Of a stretch of DNA of 64,000 nt, positions 43,990 through 52,098 are shown piece by piece (the first letter of the stretch is position 1; each line of letters opens with the position of its first letter). A model generated the notes under the pieces. It was given only the letters and a program-made list of their open reading frames with translations. It was not told the origin of the DNA and searched no databases. The DNA comes from Burkholderia stagnalis (GTDB lineage: Bacteria; Pseudomonadota; Gammaproteobacteria; Burkholderiales; Burkholderiaceae): NCBI RefSeq assembly GCF_902830275.1, contig NZ_CADESW010000020.1, positions 1 through 64,000 of the forward strand, given 5' to 3'. Made by a program: the position numbers and the translations under genes.

Positions 43990-44799
43990 TCAGGGGCCGA
44001 AGTGCTGCATCATCGTGTCCTTCAGCCGCGCGGCGGTCAGCTCGCCCATGTGCGATTCGACGAGGTTGCCGTTCGCATCGAAGAAGAGCGTCGTCGGCAG
44101 TCCGCGCGACCCGTACGCATGCATCGCGCGCATCGCGCGGTCGAGCAGCACGTGATCGAAGCGCAAGCCTTGCTGTTCGAGGAACGCGCGCACGGCTTGC
44201 GCGTCTTCGCCCTGGTTGAGCATCAGCACCGCGACGCCCGGATGATCTTGCTGCGCCTGCGCGAGGATCGGCATTTCGCGGCGGCACGGCGGGCACCAGG
44301 TGGCCCACAGGTTCACGACGGCAGGCCGGCCGGCAAAGCGTTGCGGCGGAACGGGCGTTGCGTCGAGCGCTTCGAGCCGCATCGCGGCGAGCGGCGGCGC
44401 GCCGTGCTGCAGCGTCGCCAGCGTGCCCTGCGCGATGCCCCATGCCGCCAGGCCAGCGGCGATGCCGATCCATGCCGGGCGGCGCAGCGCGGGCAGGCGG
44501 CGCAAGCGCCAGCCGGCGAACGCGAGGCCGGCCGCGATGCCGATGCGCCAGTCGAAGCCGCCGTCGCCGAACGCGACGAGCGAGCGGGGCGCGGCCGCGT
44601 AGTCGGACCACCACTGCGCGACATAAGCGACGCGCGCGGCGATCAGGCCGAGCAGCAGCGCGTCGACGATCAGGCTCGATGCCGTCTTGTGCTGGCCGTC
44701 CGGCGGGCGGCGCTGGATGAAACGGGCAACGAGCCACGCGAGCAGCGCGGCGGCGGCAACCGCGACGACGCGGATCGAGAAGGGACCGATGCTCAACAT
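43990..44799 (-). CDS. TlpA-like thioredoxin with Lgt-like membrane domain
   Basis: 269 aa in two parts. Residues 1-130 form three or four membrane segments (IGPFSIRVVAVAAAALLAWLVARFI, SSLIVDALLLGLIAARVAYVAQWW, ...), reminiscent of the N-terminus of prolipoprotein diacylglyceryl transferase but without its catalytic residues. Residues 135-269 are a TlpA/ResA-type thioredoxin with W168-C169-P-P-C172 and GLPTTLFFDANGNLV, including the cis-proline. The redox domain should face the periplasm and reduce disulfides, for example in cytochrome or DsbC-like pathways. It is monocistronic. Confidence 0.88.
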   Translation of the reverse strand: MLSIGPFSIRVVAVAAAALLAWLVARFIQRRPPDGQHKTASSLIVDALLLGLIAARVAYVAQWWSDYAAAPRSLVAFGDGGFDWRIGIAAGLAFAGWRLRRLPALRRPAWIGIAAGLAAWGIAQGTLATLQHGAPPLAAMRLEALDATPVPPQRFAGRPAVVNLWATWCPPCRREMPILAQAQQDHPGVAVLMLNQGEDAQAVRAFLEQQGLRFDHVLLDRAMRAMHAYGSRGLPTTLFFDANGNLVESHMGELTAARLKDTMMQHFGP

Positions 44800-44889
44800 G
44801 AGAAGGAAAACTCAGGACGTGATCGACGCGGACATGCGGCGATTCGACATCACGTCATGCGAACGGGTTCCCTTCACGACGCCGCCGGG

Positions 44890-45366
44890 CTAACGCGGCA
44901 ACACCTTCCTGTAGACCACGAACCCGCTTTTCTCCGCGACGGTGTCGTACAGCCGCATCGCCGTGCGATTGGTTTCGTGCGTCTGCCAGTACACGCGCTC
45001 GGCCCCATGTTGCGCGGCGACCTCGTATACGGCCTCGATCAGCGCGCGCCCCACACCCTTGCCGCGTTCGCTTTCGAGCGTGAACAAATCCTGCAGATAG
45101 CAGGTCGGGCCGGCCAGCGTCGTGCTGCGGTGGTACAGGAAATGCACGAGCCCGACGAGCGCGCCGTTGCGTTCGGCGACCAGCGCATGCACGGGCTCGT
45201 AGCCGTCGAAGAAACGCGACCACGTGAGCTTCGTCACGTCGAGCGGCAGCGCCGTCGCGTCGAAGCGGCCGTAGAAGCGGTTGTAGCCGTCCCAGAGCGG
45301 CAGCCAGGCAGGGTAGTCGTCCGGCTTGACGGGGCGTACGGTCAGGCTGGCATCGGTAGCGTTCAT
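44890..45366 (-). CDS. GNAT family N-acetyltransferase
   Basis: 158 aa from ATG 45366; 32 upstream in-frame codons are promoter sequence. The GNAT fold is shown by VRPVKPDDYPAWLPLWDGYNRFY, then TCYLQDLFTLESERGKGVGRALIEAVYEVA, where the R/Q-x-x-G-x-G/A acetyl-CoA loop is RGKGVG, and ETNRTAMRLYDTVAEKSGFVVYRK. It transfers acetyl from acetyl-CoA to an amine. It is divergent from a MocR-type regulator across 97 bp, which commonly indicates control by that regulator. The substrate is unknown. Confidence 0.9.
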   Translation of the reverse strand: MNATDASLTVRPVKPDDYPAWLPLWDGYNRFYGRFDATALPLDVTKLTWSRFFDGYEPVHALVAERNGALVGLVHFLYHRSTTLAGPTCYLQDLFTLESERGKGVGRALIEAVYEVAAQHGAERVYWQTHETNRTAMRLYDTVAEKSGFVVYRKVLPR

Positions 45367-45463
45367 GGGTGTCGACCTCGCGATGGCATGGAGCAGACAC
45401 TTACGATAGACAATTCGTGGCACCATGTGTAGACCCATGTCATCCACCATACCTGGAGCCACG

Positions 45464-46972
45464 ATGGACTACGGCGTCTTGCTGTCGACGTTCGAACGCG
45501 AAACCGGACGGCGCGCGGCCGCGCGGATGTCGCAGCAGCACCGGCTGTACGCGTGCCTGCGCACCGCGATTCTCGACGGCCGGATCGCGGAGGGTGCGCG
45601 TCTCGCGCCGTCGCGCACGCTCGCCGACGAACTCGGCATCGCGCGCAATTCGGTGCTGTATGCGTATGAGCGGCTCGCGGCGGAAGGCTTCGTGATCGGC
45701 ACGCGCCAGGGCACGGTGGTCGCGCACGTGGGCCTGCGCGACGCGCCGGCCGCGGCCGCTGCCACCGCGGCAACCGTCGACGCGAGCGCTGATGCAAGCG
45801 CCGACGTCGCGCGGCTATCGCGACGCGTGGCGCACGTCGAGCGCACGGCCGAAGGCATCGACGAATCGCTGCCGTTCGTGCCGGGCACGCCCGCGCTGGA
45901 CGAATTCCCGCTCGCGCAATGGCGGCGCTGCGTCGAGCGCGCGTGGCGCGACGCCGTGCCCGCGCAGCTCGGCTACCAGCCCGCCGCCGGCGACGCGACG
46001 CTGCGCGACGCGATCGCCGGCTACCTGCGCGTGTCGCGCGGGGTGCGTTGCGACGCGGAGCAGATCGTCGTCACCGACGGCACGCAGAACGCGCTGGACC
46101 TGTGCGCGCGTGCGCTGGCCGACGCCGGCGACATCGCCTGGATCGAGAATCCCGGCTACCACGGCGCGCGCAATGCGTTCCTGGCCGCCGACCTGCGCGT
46201 CGTGCCGATCGGCGTCGATGCCGAGGGCCTCGCGCCGCATCCGGACGACTGGCGCGCACGCACGCCGAAGCTCGTCTACATCACGCCGTCGCACCAGTAT
46301 CCGCTCGGCGCGGTGATGAGCCTCGAGCGGCGGCTCGCGCTGGTCGCGCAGGCGCGCGCGGCGGGCGCGTGGATCGTCGAGGACGACTACGACAGCGAGT
46401 TTCGTCATCACGGCGCGCCGCTCGCGGCGGTGCAGGGCCTCGCCAACGATGCGCCGGTGATCTATCTCGGCACCTTCAGCAAGGTGATGTTTCCGGCGCT
46501 GCGGATCGGTTTCCTGGTCGCGCCGCCGGCGCTCGCGCGCGCGTTGCGCGAGACGGCCGGCGCGCTGATGCTGCACGGGCGTGCGATCGAGCAGCGCGCG
46601 CTGGCGGATTTCATCGACGCGGGGCATTTCACGCGTCACCTGCGGCGCATGCGCAGGCTCTACGCGGAGCGGCGCGCCGCGCTGCAGGACGCGCTCGAGC
46701 GGCACCTGCGCACGCAGCTGACGGTATCCGGCGGCGCGGGCGGCATGCACCTGTCCGCGCGGCTCGACGGGCCGGTGGCGGATACGGCGCTCTGCCGCGT
46801 CGCGCAGGCGCACGGGTTGATCCTGCGGCCGTTGTCGTCGTTCTGCCTGCCGGGGACGGAGCAGGGCTACAACGGCCTCGTGCTCGGCTATGGCGGCGTG
46901 CCGGCCGCGCAGATGGACCGGCTGGCGCGGTGCATCGGCGAGATGATCGAGCGGGTGCTGGCGAACCGGTGA
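45464..46972 (+). CDS. MocR/GabR-type PLP-dependent transcriptional regulator
   Basis: 502 aa. The N-terminal GntR winged helix (about 25-90: LYACLRTAILDGRIAEGARLAPSRTLADELGIARNSVLYAYERLAAEGFV) is fused through a ~40-residue Ala/Asp linker to an aminotransferase class I domain. The PLP lysine is in GTFSKVMFPALRIGF, with VTDGTQNALDLCARAL and VEDDYDSEFRH. Such regulators sense PLP plus an amino compound. RBS CTGGAGCCACG sets the ATG. Repeated CCAT(G/A) elements occur upstream (45422-45450) and could be its sites. The divergent GNAT gene is the likely target. Confidence 0.92.
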   Translation: MDYGVLLSTFERETGRRAAARMSQQHRLYACLRTAILDGRIAEGARLAPSRTLADELGIARNSVLYAYERLAAEGFVIGTRQGTVVAHVGLRDAPAAAAATAATVDASADASADVARLSRRVAHVERTAEGIDESLPFVPGTPALDEFPLAQWRRCVERAWRDAVPAQLGYQPAAGDATLRDAIAGYLRVSRGVRCDAEQIVVTDGTQNALDLCARALADAGDIAWIENPGYHGARNAFLAADLRVVPIGVDAEGLAPHPDDWRARTPKLVYITPSHQYPLGAVMSLERRLALVAQARAAGAWIVEDDYDSEFRHHGAPLAAVQGLANDAPVIYLGTFSKVMFPALRIGFLVAPPALARALRETAGALMLHGRAIEQRALADFIDAGHFTRHLRRMRRLYAERRAALQDALERHLRTQLTVSGGAGGMHLSARLDGPVADTALCRVAQAHGLILRPLSSFCLPGTEQGYNGLVLGYGGVPAAQMDRLARCIGEMIERVLANR

Positions 46973-47068
46973 CGGCGGCCGGGCGGGGCGCCGCACTGTG
47001 ACGAACAGATGACGAATGCGTGACGCGCCTTCATGCCGCCACAGGTGTTGCCGCTTGCGTCGGAACGG

Positions 47069-47491
47069 TCAGAACGCGGCCACGCTCGCCAGGTGGGCGA
47101 ACTTGCGGCTGCTCAGCAGCTTGACGATGGTCTGCGTCGATATGCTCGTGGGCAGCGACGCGACGTCGGCCGGCTCGAACCAGCGGCAATGCACGATCTC
47201 GTTGCGCGGCCGGGGCGCGGCATCGATCAGCACGTCGGTCACGAACACGTGATGCAGCTTCGCGAGGCCGCCAAACTGGAACGCGTATTCGATCGGCAGG
47301 TCCGACAGCCCCGTCTCCTCCCACAACTCGCGATGCGCGGCGTCGAGCGGCGATTCGCGGCGCTTGACGGTGCCGCCCGGCAGGGCCCAGCGGGAGGTCG
47401 TGCGGGCGACGAGCAGAATGCGCGAGCCTTGGCGGCACACGATGGTGGCGCGGTCTCGGGGAAGGGCGGAGGCATCGGGGCGGATGGGCAT
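47069..47491 (-). CDS. Nudix hydrolase
   Basis: 140 aa. A complete Nudix box GX5EX7REUXEEXGU is present (GGTVKRRESP...REL WEETGL, about residues 40-62) inside a typical fold that begins RATIVCRQGSRILLVART. It hydrolyses a nucleoside diphosphate linked to X, using Mg2+. ATG 47491 is taken as the start. The C-terminal SISTQTIVKLLSSRKFAHLA segment is not diagnostic. Specificity is unknown. Confidence 0.92.
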   Translation of the reverse strand: MPIRPDASALPRDRATIVCRQGSRILLVARTTSRWALPGGTVKRRESPLDAAHRELWEETGLSDLPIEYAFQFGGLAKLHHVFVTDVLIDAAPRPRNEIVHCRWFEPADVASLPTSISTQTIVKLLSSRKFAHLASVAAF

Positions 47492-47838
47492 GATGAGGCG
47501 TATGCGATCGGCTGGCGGCTGCCGTGGATGACAGCGGCAATCATGACACGTCGCGGCGATCGCGGGGGCACGATTTGACAATGCTTTGGGAACGCAAGAT
47601 GCGTTCCCATCGCGGGCGCGTGCGCGCGCGTGCGGCATCGGCGAGCGGCCCGGGTCAGGGAAAGCACGGAGTCGGCGCGGCGGGCCGATTCCGCGCACCG
47701 GCAAGCGCTTGAGCGGCCCGCCCGGAAATATCGCAAAATGACCGGCTCGCCGTCTGTCCCGATCCGCTCCACGTCTCCCGAAGGCGGCGCGCACGTGCTT
47801 CGCACGTCTCCTTGACCCACCTCCCTGCAAGGACACCC
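47492..47838. other. Divergent intergenic region Nudix / cupin
   Basis: 347 bp without a supported gene; a 61-codon frame at 47630-47815 has no RBS. It contains the stem-loop at 47587-47609 and, close to the cupin gene, RBS AAGGACACCC. The GC content stays high throughout, so promoter hexamers cannot be picked out. Confidence 0.45.
47587..47609. repeat. Stem-loop TGGGAACGC-AAGAT-GCGTTCCCA
   Basis: Perfect 9-bp stem with a 5-nt loop, about 95 bp upstream of the Nudix start and 230 bp upstream of the cupin start. No T-tract follows on either strand, so it is a structured RNA element or protein site rather than an intrinsic terminator. Confidence 0.5.
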
Positions 47839-48309
47839 ATGTCGACCCAACCCCGTGAACTGCTGAAGGCCGCCGATATCGCGAACATGGAAGCGACGCG
47901 CGCGGTTCATCCGCTGAACCCGAACGCGGTGCGCCTCAAGAAGTCGGTGGGCGACCTGACCGGGCTCACGCAGCTCGGCGTTCACCTGATCACGCTGATG
48001 CCCGGCCACGAGTCGGCCGAATACCACCGGCACCTGTACGAAGAGGAGTGCGTGTATGTGCTGTCCGGCAACGGGACGGTGACGATCGGCGAGCAGCGGG
48101 CCGACATCGCGCCGGGCGATTTCCTCGGCTTCGCACGCGGCGGCGACGCGCACACGGTGCAGAACACGGGCGATGCGCCGCTCGTGCTGCTCGTCGCCGG
48201 GCAGCGGCTCGAGCACGACGTGTGCGACTATCCGCGCGCCGGCAAACGGCTGTATATGGCGGGCGAGCGCTATAGCTACGTGGACCTGCCCACGACGGAC
48301 GCCGAATGA
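47839..48309 (+). CDS. Cupin-domain protein
   Basis: 156 aa. The single cupin fold is shown by HLITLMPGHESAEYHRHLYEEECVYVLSGNGTVTIG (motif 1 with the metal-binding H-x-H and E) and PGDFLGFARGGDAHTVQNTGDAPLVLL (motif 2). Cytoplasmic; function may be an isomerase, dioxygenase-like or sugar/ligand-binding role. The RBS is AAGGACACCC. The last codons overlap the SDR gene start by 4 bp (ATGA), so the two are translationally coupled and probably act on one substrate. Confidence 0.88.
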   Translation: MSTQPRELLKAADIANMEATRAVHPLNPNAVRLKKSVGDLTGLTQLGVHLITLMPGHESAEYHRHLYEEECVYVLSGNGTVTIGEQRADIAPGDFLGFARGGDAHTVQNTGDAPLVLLVAGQRLEHDVCDYPRAGKRLYMAGERYSYVDLPTTDAE

Positions 48310-49055
48310 GCGCGCACGACACCGCGCCTGTCGCGCTCGTCACCGGCTCCACGTCGGGCATCGGCGCCGCGATCGCGCGGCGGCTGTCGGCGCAAGGCTA
48401 TGCGGTGGTGCTGCATTCGCGGCAGTCGGCCGACACGGGGCAGGCGATGGCGCGCGAACTCGGTGCGGCGGCCTACCTGCAGGCCGACCTGGCCGACGAC
48501 GCGGCGCGCGTGCGGCTGGTGCGCGACGCGGTTGCGCTGTGGGGGCGGCTCGACGTGCTGGTCAACAACGCGGGGATCAGCCGCGTGATTCCGCACGACG
48601 ATCTCGCGGCCGCCACGCCCGCGATCTGGCAGGAACTGCATGAAGTCAACGTGATCGCGCCGTTCCGGCTGGTCGCCGAAGCGCAGCCGGCGCTGGCCGA
48701 GGCCGCGTCGCGCGGGCGGCCCGGCTGCGTGGTGAACGTCAGCTCGCATGCGGGCGTGCGGCCGAAGGGCGCGTCGATTCCGTACGCGGCGACGAAGGCG
48801 GCGCTCAACCACATGACGCGCCTGCTCGCGCTGTCGCTGGCGCCGGCGATTCGCGTCAATGCGGTTGCGCCGGGGCTCGTCGATACGCCGCTCACCGCCG
48901 GCTGGACGCACGCGCAGCAACTCTGGCGCGACCGCGCGCCGATGCGCCGCGCGGCGATGCCGGACGACGTCGCGCAGACGGTCGCGATGCTCGTCGCGTC
49001 GGACTACATGACGGGCGAGATCGTGATGCTCGACGGGGGATTGAACCTGACGTGA
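48306..49055 (+). CDS. Short-chain dehydrogenase/reductase (SDR)
   Basis: 249 aa, classical SDR. The NAD(P)-binding motif is TGSTSGIGAAIARRL (TGxxxGIG), NNAG appears in VLVNNAGISR, and the catalytic set is S in VNVSSHAG plus YAATK. C-terminal PGLVDTPLTAG and YMTGEIVMLDGGLNL are as in 3-ketoacyl-ACP reductase-like SDRs that use an oxo/hydroxy substrate. Its ATG overlaps the cupin stop. Immediately downstream is the minisatellite; the stop at 49053-49055 lies about 35 bp before the first repeat unit. Confidence 0.93.
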   Translation: MSAHDTAPVALVTGSTSGIGAAIARRLSAQGYAVVLHSRQSADTGQAMARELGAAAYLQADLADDAARVRLVRDAVALWGRLDVLVNNAGISRVIPHDDLAAATPAIWQELHEVNVIAPFRLVAEAQPALAEAASRGRPGCVVNVSSHAGVRPKGASIPYAATKAALNHMTRLLALSLAPAIRVNAVAPGLVDTPLTAGWTHAQQLWRDRAPMRRAAMPDDVAQTVAMLVASDYMTGEIVMLDGGLNLT

Positions 49056-49089
49056 CGCGACGGGGCGGCGTTGTGCGCAGACGCGGATG

Positions 49090-49217
49090 CACGGAGGCAC
49101 GGAGACGCGGAGGCACGGAGACGCGGAGGCACGGAGACGCGGAGACGCGGAGACGCGGAGACGCGGAGACGCGGAGACGCGGAGACGCGGAGACGCGGAG
49201 ACACGGAGACACGGAGA
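49090..49217. repeat. Minisatellite: 16 tandem copies of an 8-bp unit
   Basis: Sixteen adjoining 8-mers of consensus CGCGGAGA fill 128 bp exactly. Eight identical CGCGGAGA units form the core (49138-49201), flanked by variants CACGGAGG, CACGGAGA and CGCGGAGG alternating on the left and two CACGGAGA on the right. A degenerate CGCGGATG precedes it. The repeat lies between the convergent SDR and surE genes and codes only Arg/Gly/Asp/Glu-rich shadows in every frame. Such a tract is expected to vary in copy number between strains. Confidence 0.96.
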
Positions 49218-49284
49218 CGCCGCCGGCCAGCCACGCATCCGCATCGCGCCTGCACCGGCCGAGGCCGCCTACCGGAATGCGCGC

Positions 49285-50064
49285 TCAGCCGAGGCTCGAC
49301 CGCAGCCGCGCGAGCGCGCCGTCATGCGTGCGCTCGAACTTCAGCGGCGTCACGGCGATATACCCTTCGCGGAGTGCGACCGTTTCCGAATCCGCATCGT
49401 CGTCGCGCGGTGCGCGCGCGAGCTTCAGCCAGTGATATTCGATGTCGCGCGGGTCGCGATCCGACACGATCTCGACGCCCTGCAGCGTGCCGGCGCCCTG
49501 GTTCGTCACCTTCAACCCGCGCACGTCCTCTGCGGGGCGGGCGGGGAAGTTCACGTTGAGGCACGCGTCGCTGTCCCAGCCGGCGGCGACCAGCCGCCGA
49601 ATGACGTCCGGCGCGTGCGCGAGCGCCGTGTTCCACGGCACCGCGTTGCGATCGGTGAACGCCTGGCTCAGCGCGATGGCCGGCACGCCGACCAGCATGC
49701 TCGTCATCGCGGCGCCGACCGTGCCGGAAAACACCGTTTCGGTGCCGAGGTTCGCGCCGCGATTCACGCCGGACAGCACGACGTCGGGCCGCGCGTCCTT
49801 CATCAGGTGGCTGACCGCGATCGCGACGCAGTCGCCGGGCGTGCCGCGCACGGCGAAGCGGCGTTCGCCCTTGCGATGCACGCGCAGCGGTTCGTGCAGG
49901 CTCAGCGAATGCGACGTGCCGCTCTGGTCTTCCGCCGGCGCGACGATCCACACTTCGCGCGCCAACTGCGTGGCAACCTGTTCGAGCGCGTCAAGGCCGG
50001 GGGCGTCGATTCCGTCGTCGTTGGTGAGCAGGACGCGGTCGAACAGCGGGCGGGCTTCTTGCAT
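49285..50064 (-). CDS. surE: 5'-nucleotidase SurE
   Basis: 259 aa. SurE signature at the N-terminus: VLLTNDDGIDAPGLDALE, where the Asp-Asp pair binds the divalent metal, followed by VWIVAPAEDQSGTSHSLSLHEPLRV, GTPGDCVAIAV, VLSGVNRGANLGTETVFSGTVGAAM and LREGYIAVTPL. It dephosphorylates nucleoside 5'-/3'-monophosphates and polyphosphate. ATG 50064 is the family start. The usual pcm/nlpD/rpoS neighbours of surE are absent, so this is probably a second copy on another replicon. Confidence 0.94.
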   Translation of the reverse strand: MQEARPLFDRVLLTNDDGIDAPGLDALEQVATQLAREVWIVAPAEDQSGTSHSLSLHEPLRVHRKGERRFAVRGTPGDCVAIAVSHLMKDARPDVVLSGVNRGANLGTETVFSGTVGAAMTSMLVGVPAIALSQAFTDRNAVPWNTALAHAPDVIRRLVAAGWDSDACLNVNFPARPAEDVRGLKVTNQGAGTLQGVEIVSDRDPRDIEYHWLKLARAPRDDDADSETVALREGYIAVTPLKFERTHDGALARLRSSLG

Positions 50065-50174
50065 CGGAGCGATCCTCGAGGAGATGGGCCGTGACAGGCG
50101 AAAGGCATCGTGACGTACAGCCGCAAGGCTAGCATCCCGATGCGCGGGCTGTCGTGTCGCGCCGACGTCCGGAT

Positions 50175-50202
50175 GAAAAAACGGGCGCATTGCGCGCCCG
50201 TT
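50175..50202 (-). terminator. Intrinsic terminator of the azlCD operon
   Basis: Read leftward: ACGGGCGC (50201-50194) pairs with GCGCCCGT (50188-50181) around a 5-nt loop, then six T (50181-50176). It lies 63 bp after the azlD stop at 50265. Confidence 0.9.
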
Positions 50203-50264
50203 CGCCGGTTGATGTGCCGCGTACACGCCGGCGCGACCGGCGCGTTGCGGCGGGGCGGATCGGC

Positions 50265-50564
50265 TTATCCGAGCAGATGCCGCAGCACGCCGGCCGCGAC
50301 GACGCCGATCGTCACCGTCGGCAGGATCGACAGGCGGGTGGCGGCCAGCAGCGTGATCGCCAGCGCGAGCAGGTCGGCCGGGCGATCCGACACGAACGCC
50401 GGCGCGATCACCGAGATCAGCACGCAGCCGGGCACGTTCTCCATCACGGCCGTCATGCGCGGGCTGAGCGTGCGGTTGCGCAGCGCGACGTAGCCGAGGA
50501 TGCGCGACAGGTAGGTGGTCGCCGCCATCAGCACGATGGTGGCGACGGTGTGGAAATCAGGCAT
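50265..50564 (-). CDS. azlD: AzlD branched-chain amino acid exporter subunit
   Basis: 99 aa with three or four hydrophobic segments, AzlD family: TYLSRILGYVALRNRTLSPRMTAVMENVPGCVLISVIAPAF and LLALAITLLAATRLSILPTVTIGV. It overlaps the 3' end of azlC by 8 bp and is the small partner of that exporter. It ends in the terminator at 50175-50202. Confidence 0.92.
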   Translation of the reverse strand: MPDFHTVATIVLMAATTYLSRILGYVALRNRTLSPRMTAVMENVPGCVLISVIAPAFVSDRPADLLALAITLLAATRLSILPTVTIGVVAAGVLRHLLG

Positions 50565-51291
50565 CGCGCGGCTCCCACAGCAACGCGGCGGCGAGCCCCG
50601 CGCAGGCGCCGGCGGCCACGTACCATGCGCCGGGCACGGCCAGATGCGTGGCTGCCGCGACCACGAGGCTCACGAACCACGGCCGGCTCGCGCGCACGCC
50701 TTTCCACATGCCCTTCAGCAGCACCAGGAAGACGGCCGTGAACGCCATGTCGAAGCCGTAGCGCTCGACGTCGCCGATGGTCGGCCCGAGCGCGGCGCCG
50801 AGCGTGGTCATCGAGATCCAGGTCAGGTAGAGGCCGGCGGCGATGCCCGCGTAGTACGCGACGCTGATGTGGTCGGCCGATCGCCGCCGCGCGTCGGCGA
50901 GCGACATCGCCCAGCTCTCGTCGCACATGAAGAACAGCGCGGCGAACGCGCGCCGGCGCGGCAGGCGCCGGATGTACGGCGCGAACGCGGCGCCCATCAG
51001 GATGTGGCGGGAATTCACCAGGAACGACATCGCGACGATCAGCGCGATGTGCGGCGGCGACGCCCACAGGCGGATCGCCGCGAACTCGGAGCCGCCGCCG
51101 AAATTCAGGCCGGTCAGCATCGGCACTTCGAGCAGGCTCAGCCCCTTCTGCGCGGCCTGCGCGCCCAGCACCAGCGCGAACGGAATGAAACCCAGCATGA
51201 CGGGCAGCGCCGCACGCAACCCGCGGCCCATCTCGATGACAAAAGCGGGCCGCTCGCGCAGCCCGGACGACGTTGAAACGCTACTGCTCAT
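50557..51291 (-). CDS. azlC: AzlC branched-chain amino acid exporter subunit
   Basis: 244 aa, AzlC family: ALPVMLGFIPFALVLGAQAAQKGLSLLEVPMLTGLNFGGGSEFAAI, SFLVNSRHILMGAAF and FFMCDESWAMSLA, with five or six hydrophobic segments. With AzlD it exports branched-chain amino acids or analogues. ATG 51291 follows directly on GGAGGAGTA, a near-perfect RBS. It is divergent from the Lrp-type gene at 51417, the usual arrangement for Lrp-activated azlCD (BrnFE-like) operons. Confidence 0.93.
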   Translation of the reverse strand: MSSSVSTSSGLRERPAFVIEMGRGLRAALPVMLGFIPFALVLGAQAAQKGLSLLEVPMLTGLNFGGGSEFAAIRLWASPPHIALIVAMSFLVNSRHILMGAAFAPYIRRLPRRRAFAALFFMCDESWAMSLADARRRSADHISVAYYAGIAAGLYLTWISMTTLGAALGPTIGDVERYGFDMAFTAVFLVLLKGMWKGVRASRPWFVSLVVAAATHLAVPGAWYVAAGACAGLAAALLWEPRDA

Positions 51292-51357
51292 TACTCCTCC
51301 TTCGGGGGGAGGAATTGTCTGCTTTTTTGACTCGAATCGGGTTGCGTTGTGGCCACT

Positions 51358-51416
51358 TATTTTGGAGAATTTGGCATCGAACGCGCGCTGCGCGGATTTT
51401 TTGGAATTGGATGCCA
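51358..51416. promoter_or_regulatory. Candidate Lrp sites between azlC and lrp
   Basis: Two related A/T-rich elements, TTTTGGAGAATTTGGCATC (51360-51378) and TTTTTTGGAATTGGATGCC (51397-51415), lie about 37 bp apart, just upstream of the lrp-type start. Lrp-family octamers bind such phased repeats. The assignment rests on similarity between the two copies and on position. Confidence 0.45.
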
Positions 51417-51875
51417 ATGAAGCTTGACGCCATCGACCGCCGGATCCTCAGTGCGCTCCAGCGCGACGGCCGCATGCAGAACGTCGAACTTGCCCACGAG
51501 GTCGGGCTGTCGCCGTCGCCGTGCCTGCGGCGCGTGCGGCTGCTCGAGGAGGCGGGCGTGATCGAGAAGTACGTGGCGGTGCTGAACCCGGCGAAGGTCG
51601 GCAAGGCGCTGACGATCTTCGCGCGCGTGTGGCTGAAAGGGCAGGACGCCGACACCGTGAACCGCTTCGCCGACGCCGTCCAGCAGATGCCGGAAGTGGT
51701 CGAGTGTCACCTGATGGCCGGCGATTGCGATTTCCTGCTGCGCATCGTCGCGGCCGACATCGACGAATACCGGCGCTTCCAGATGGAATACCTGACGCGC
51801 ATCCCCGGCGTGCAGAGCGTGAAGACCGACATCCCGATGCAGAAGATCAAGCTGACGTCGGCGCTGCCGACGTAG
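51417..51875 (+). CDS. Lrp/AsnC family regulator of azlCD
   Basis: 152 aa. HTH: KLDAIDRRILSALQRDGRMQNVELAHEVGLSPSPCLRRVRLLEEAGVIEKYVA. RAM domain: VVECHLMAGDCDFLLRIVAADIDEYRRFQMEYLTRIPGVQSVKTDI. The size and sequence are those of Lrp proper. ATG 51417 is used; ATG 51411 adds only two residues. It is likely activated by leucine or related residues and regulates the divergent exporter. Confidence 0.93.
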   Translation: MKLDAIDRRILSALQRDGRMQNVELAHEVGLSPSPCLRRVRLLEEAGVIEKYVAVLNPAKVGKALTIFARVWLKGQDADTVNRFADAVQQMPEVVECHLMAGDCDFLLRIVAADIDEYRRFQMEYLTRIPGVQSVKTDIPMQKIKLTSALPT

Positions 51876-52098
51876 CGCGGCGCGGGCGTGCGGCGGTGCA
51901 TCGACGAACGGTCACGGGCGGGTGACAATCGACCGATAAACTATCGCGGTAATACGCCGCTTCGCACGTCCCGCATGGGGGGCCGTGCGACGTTCGATGC
52001 ACAGGCAACTAACGGTCAATATCGACGTGATCGGCCAGACGGCGCTGCGCGCTAGGTCCTGCGCCGGCACGGATGCGTTTCTTCTTGTCGGGCGACTC

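Noticed and set aside
49087..50094. A rightward 335-codon frame starting in the minisatellite and running antisense to surE
   Set aside because: The octamer repeat keeps several frames open by chance (RRGDAET-type repeats); no RBS, and surE is intact on the other strand.
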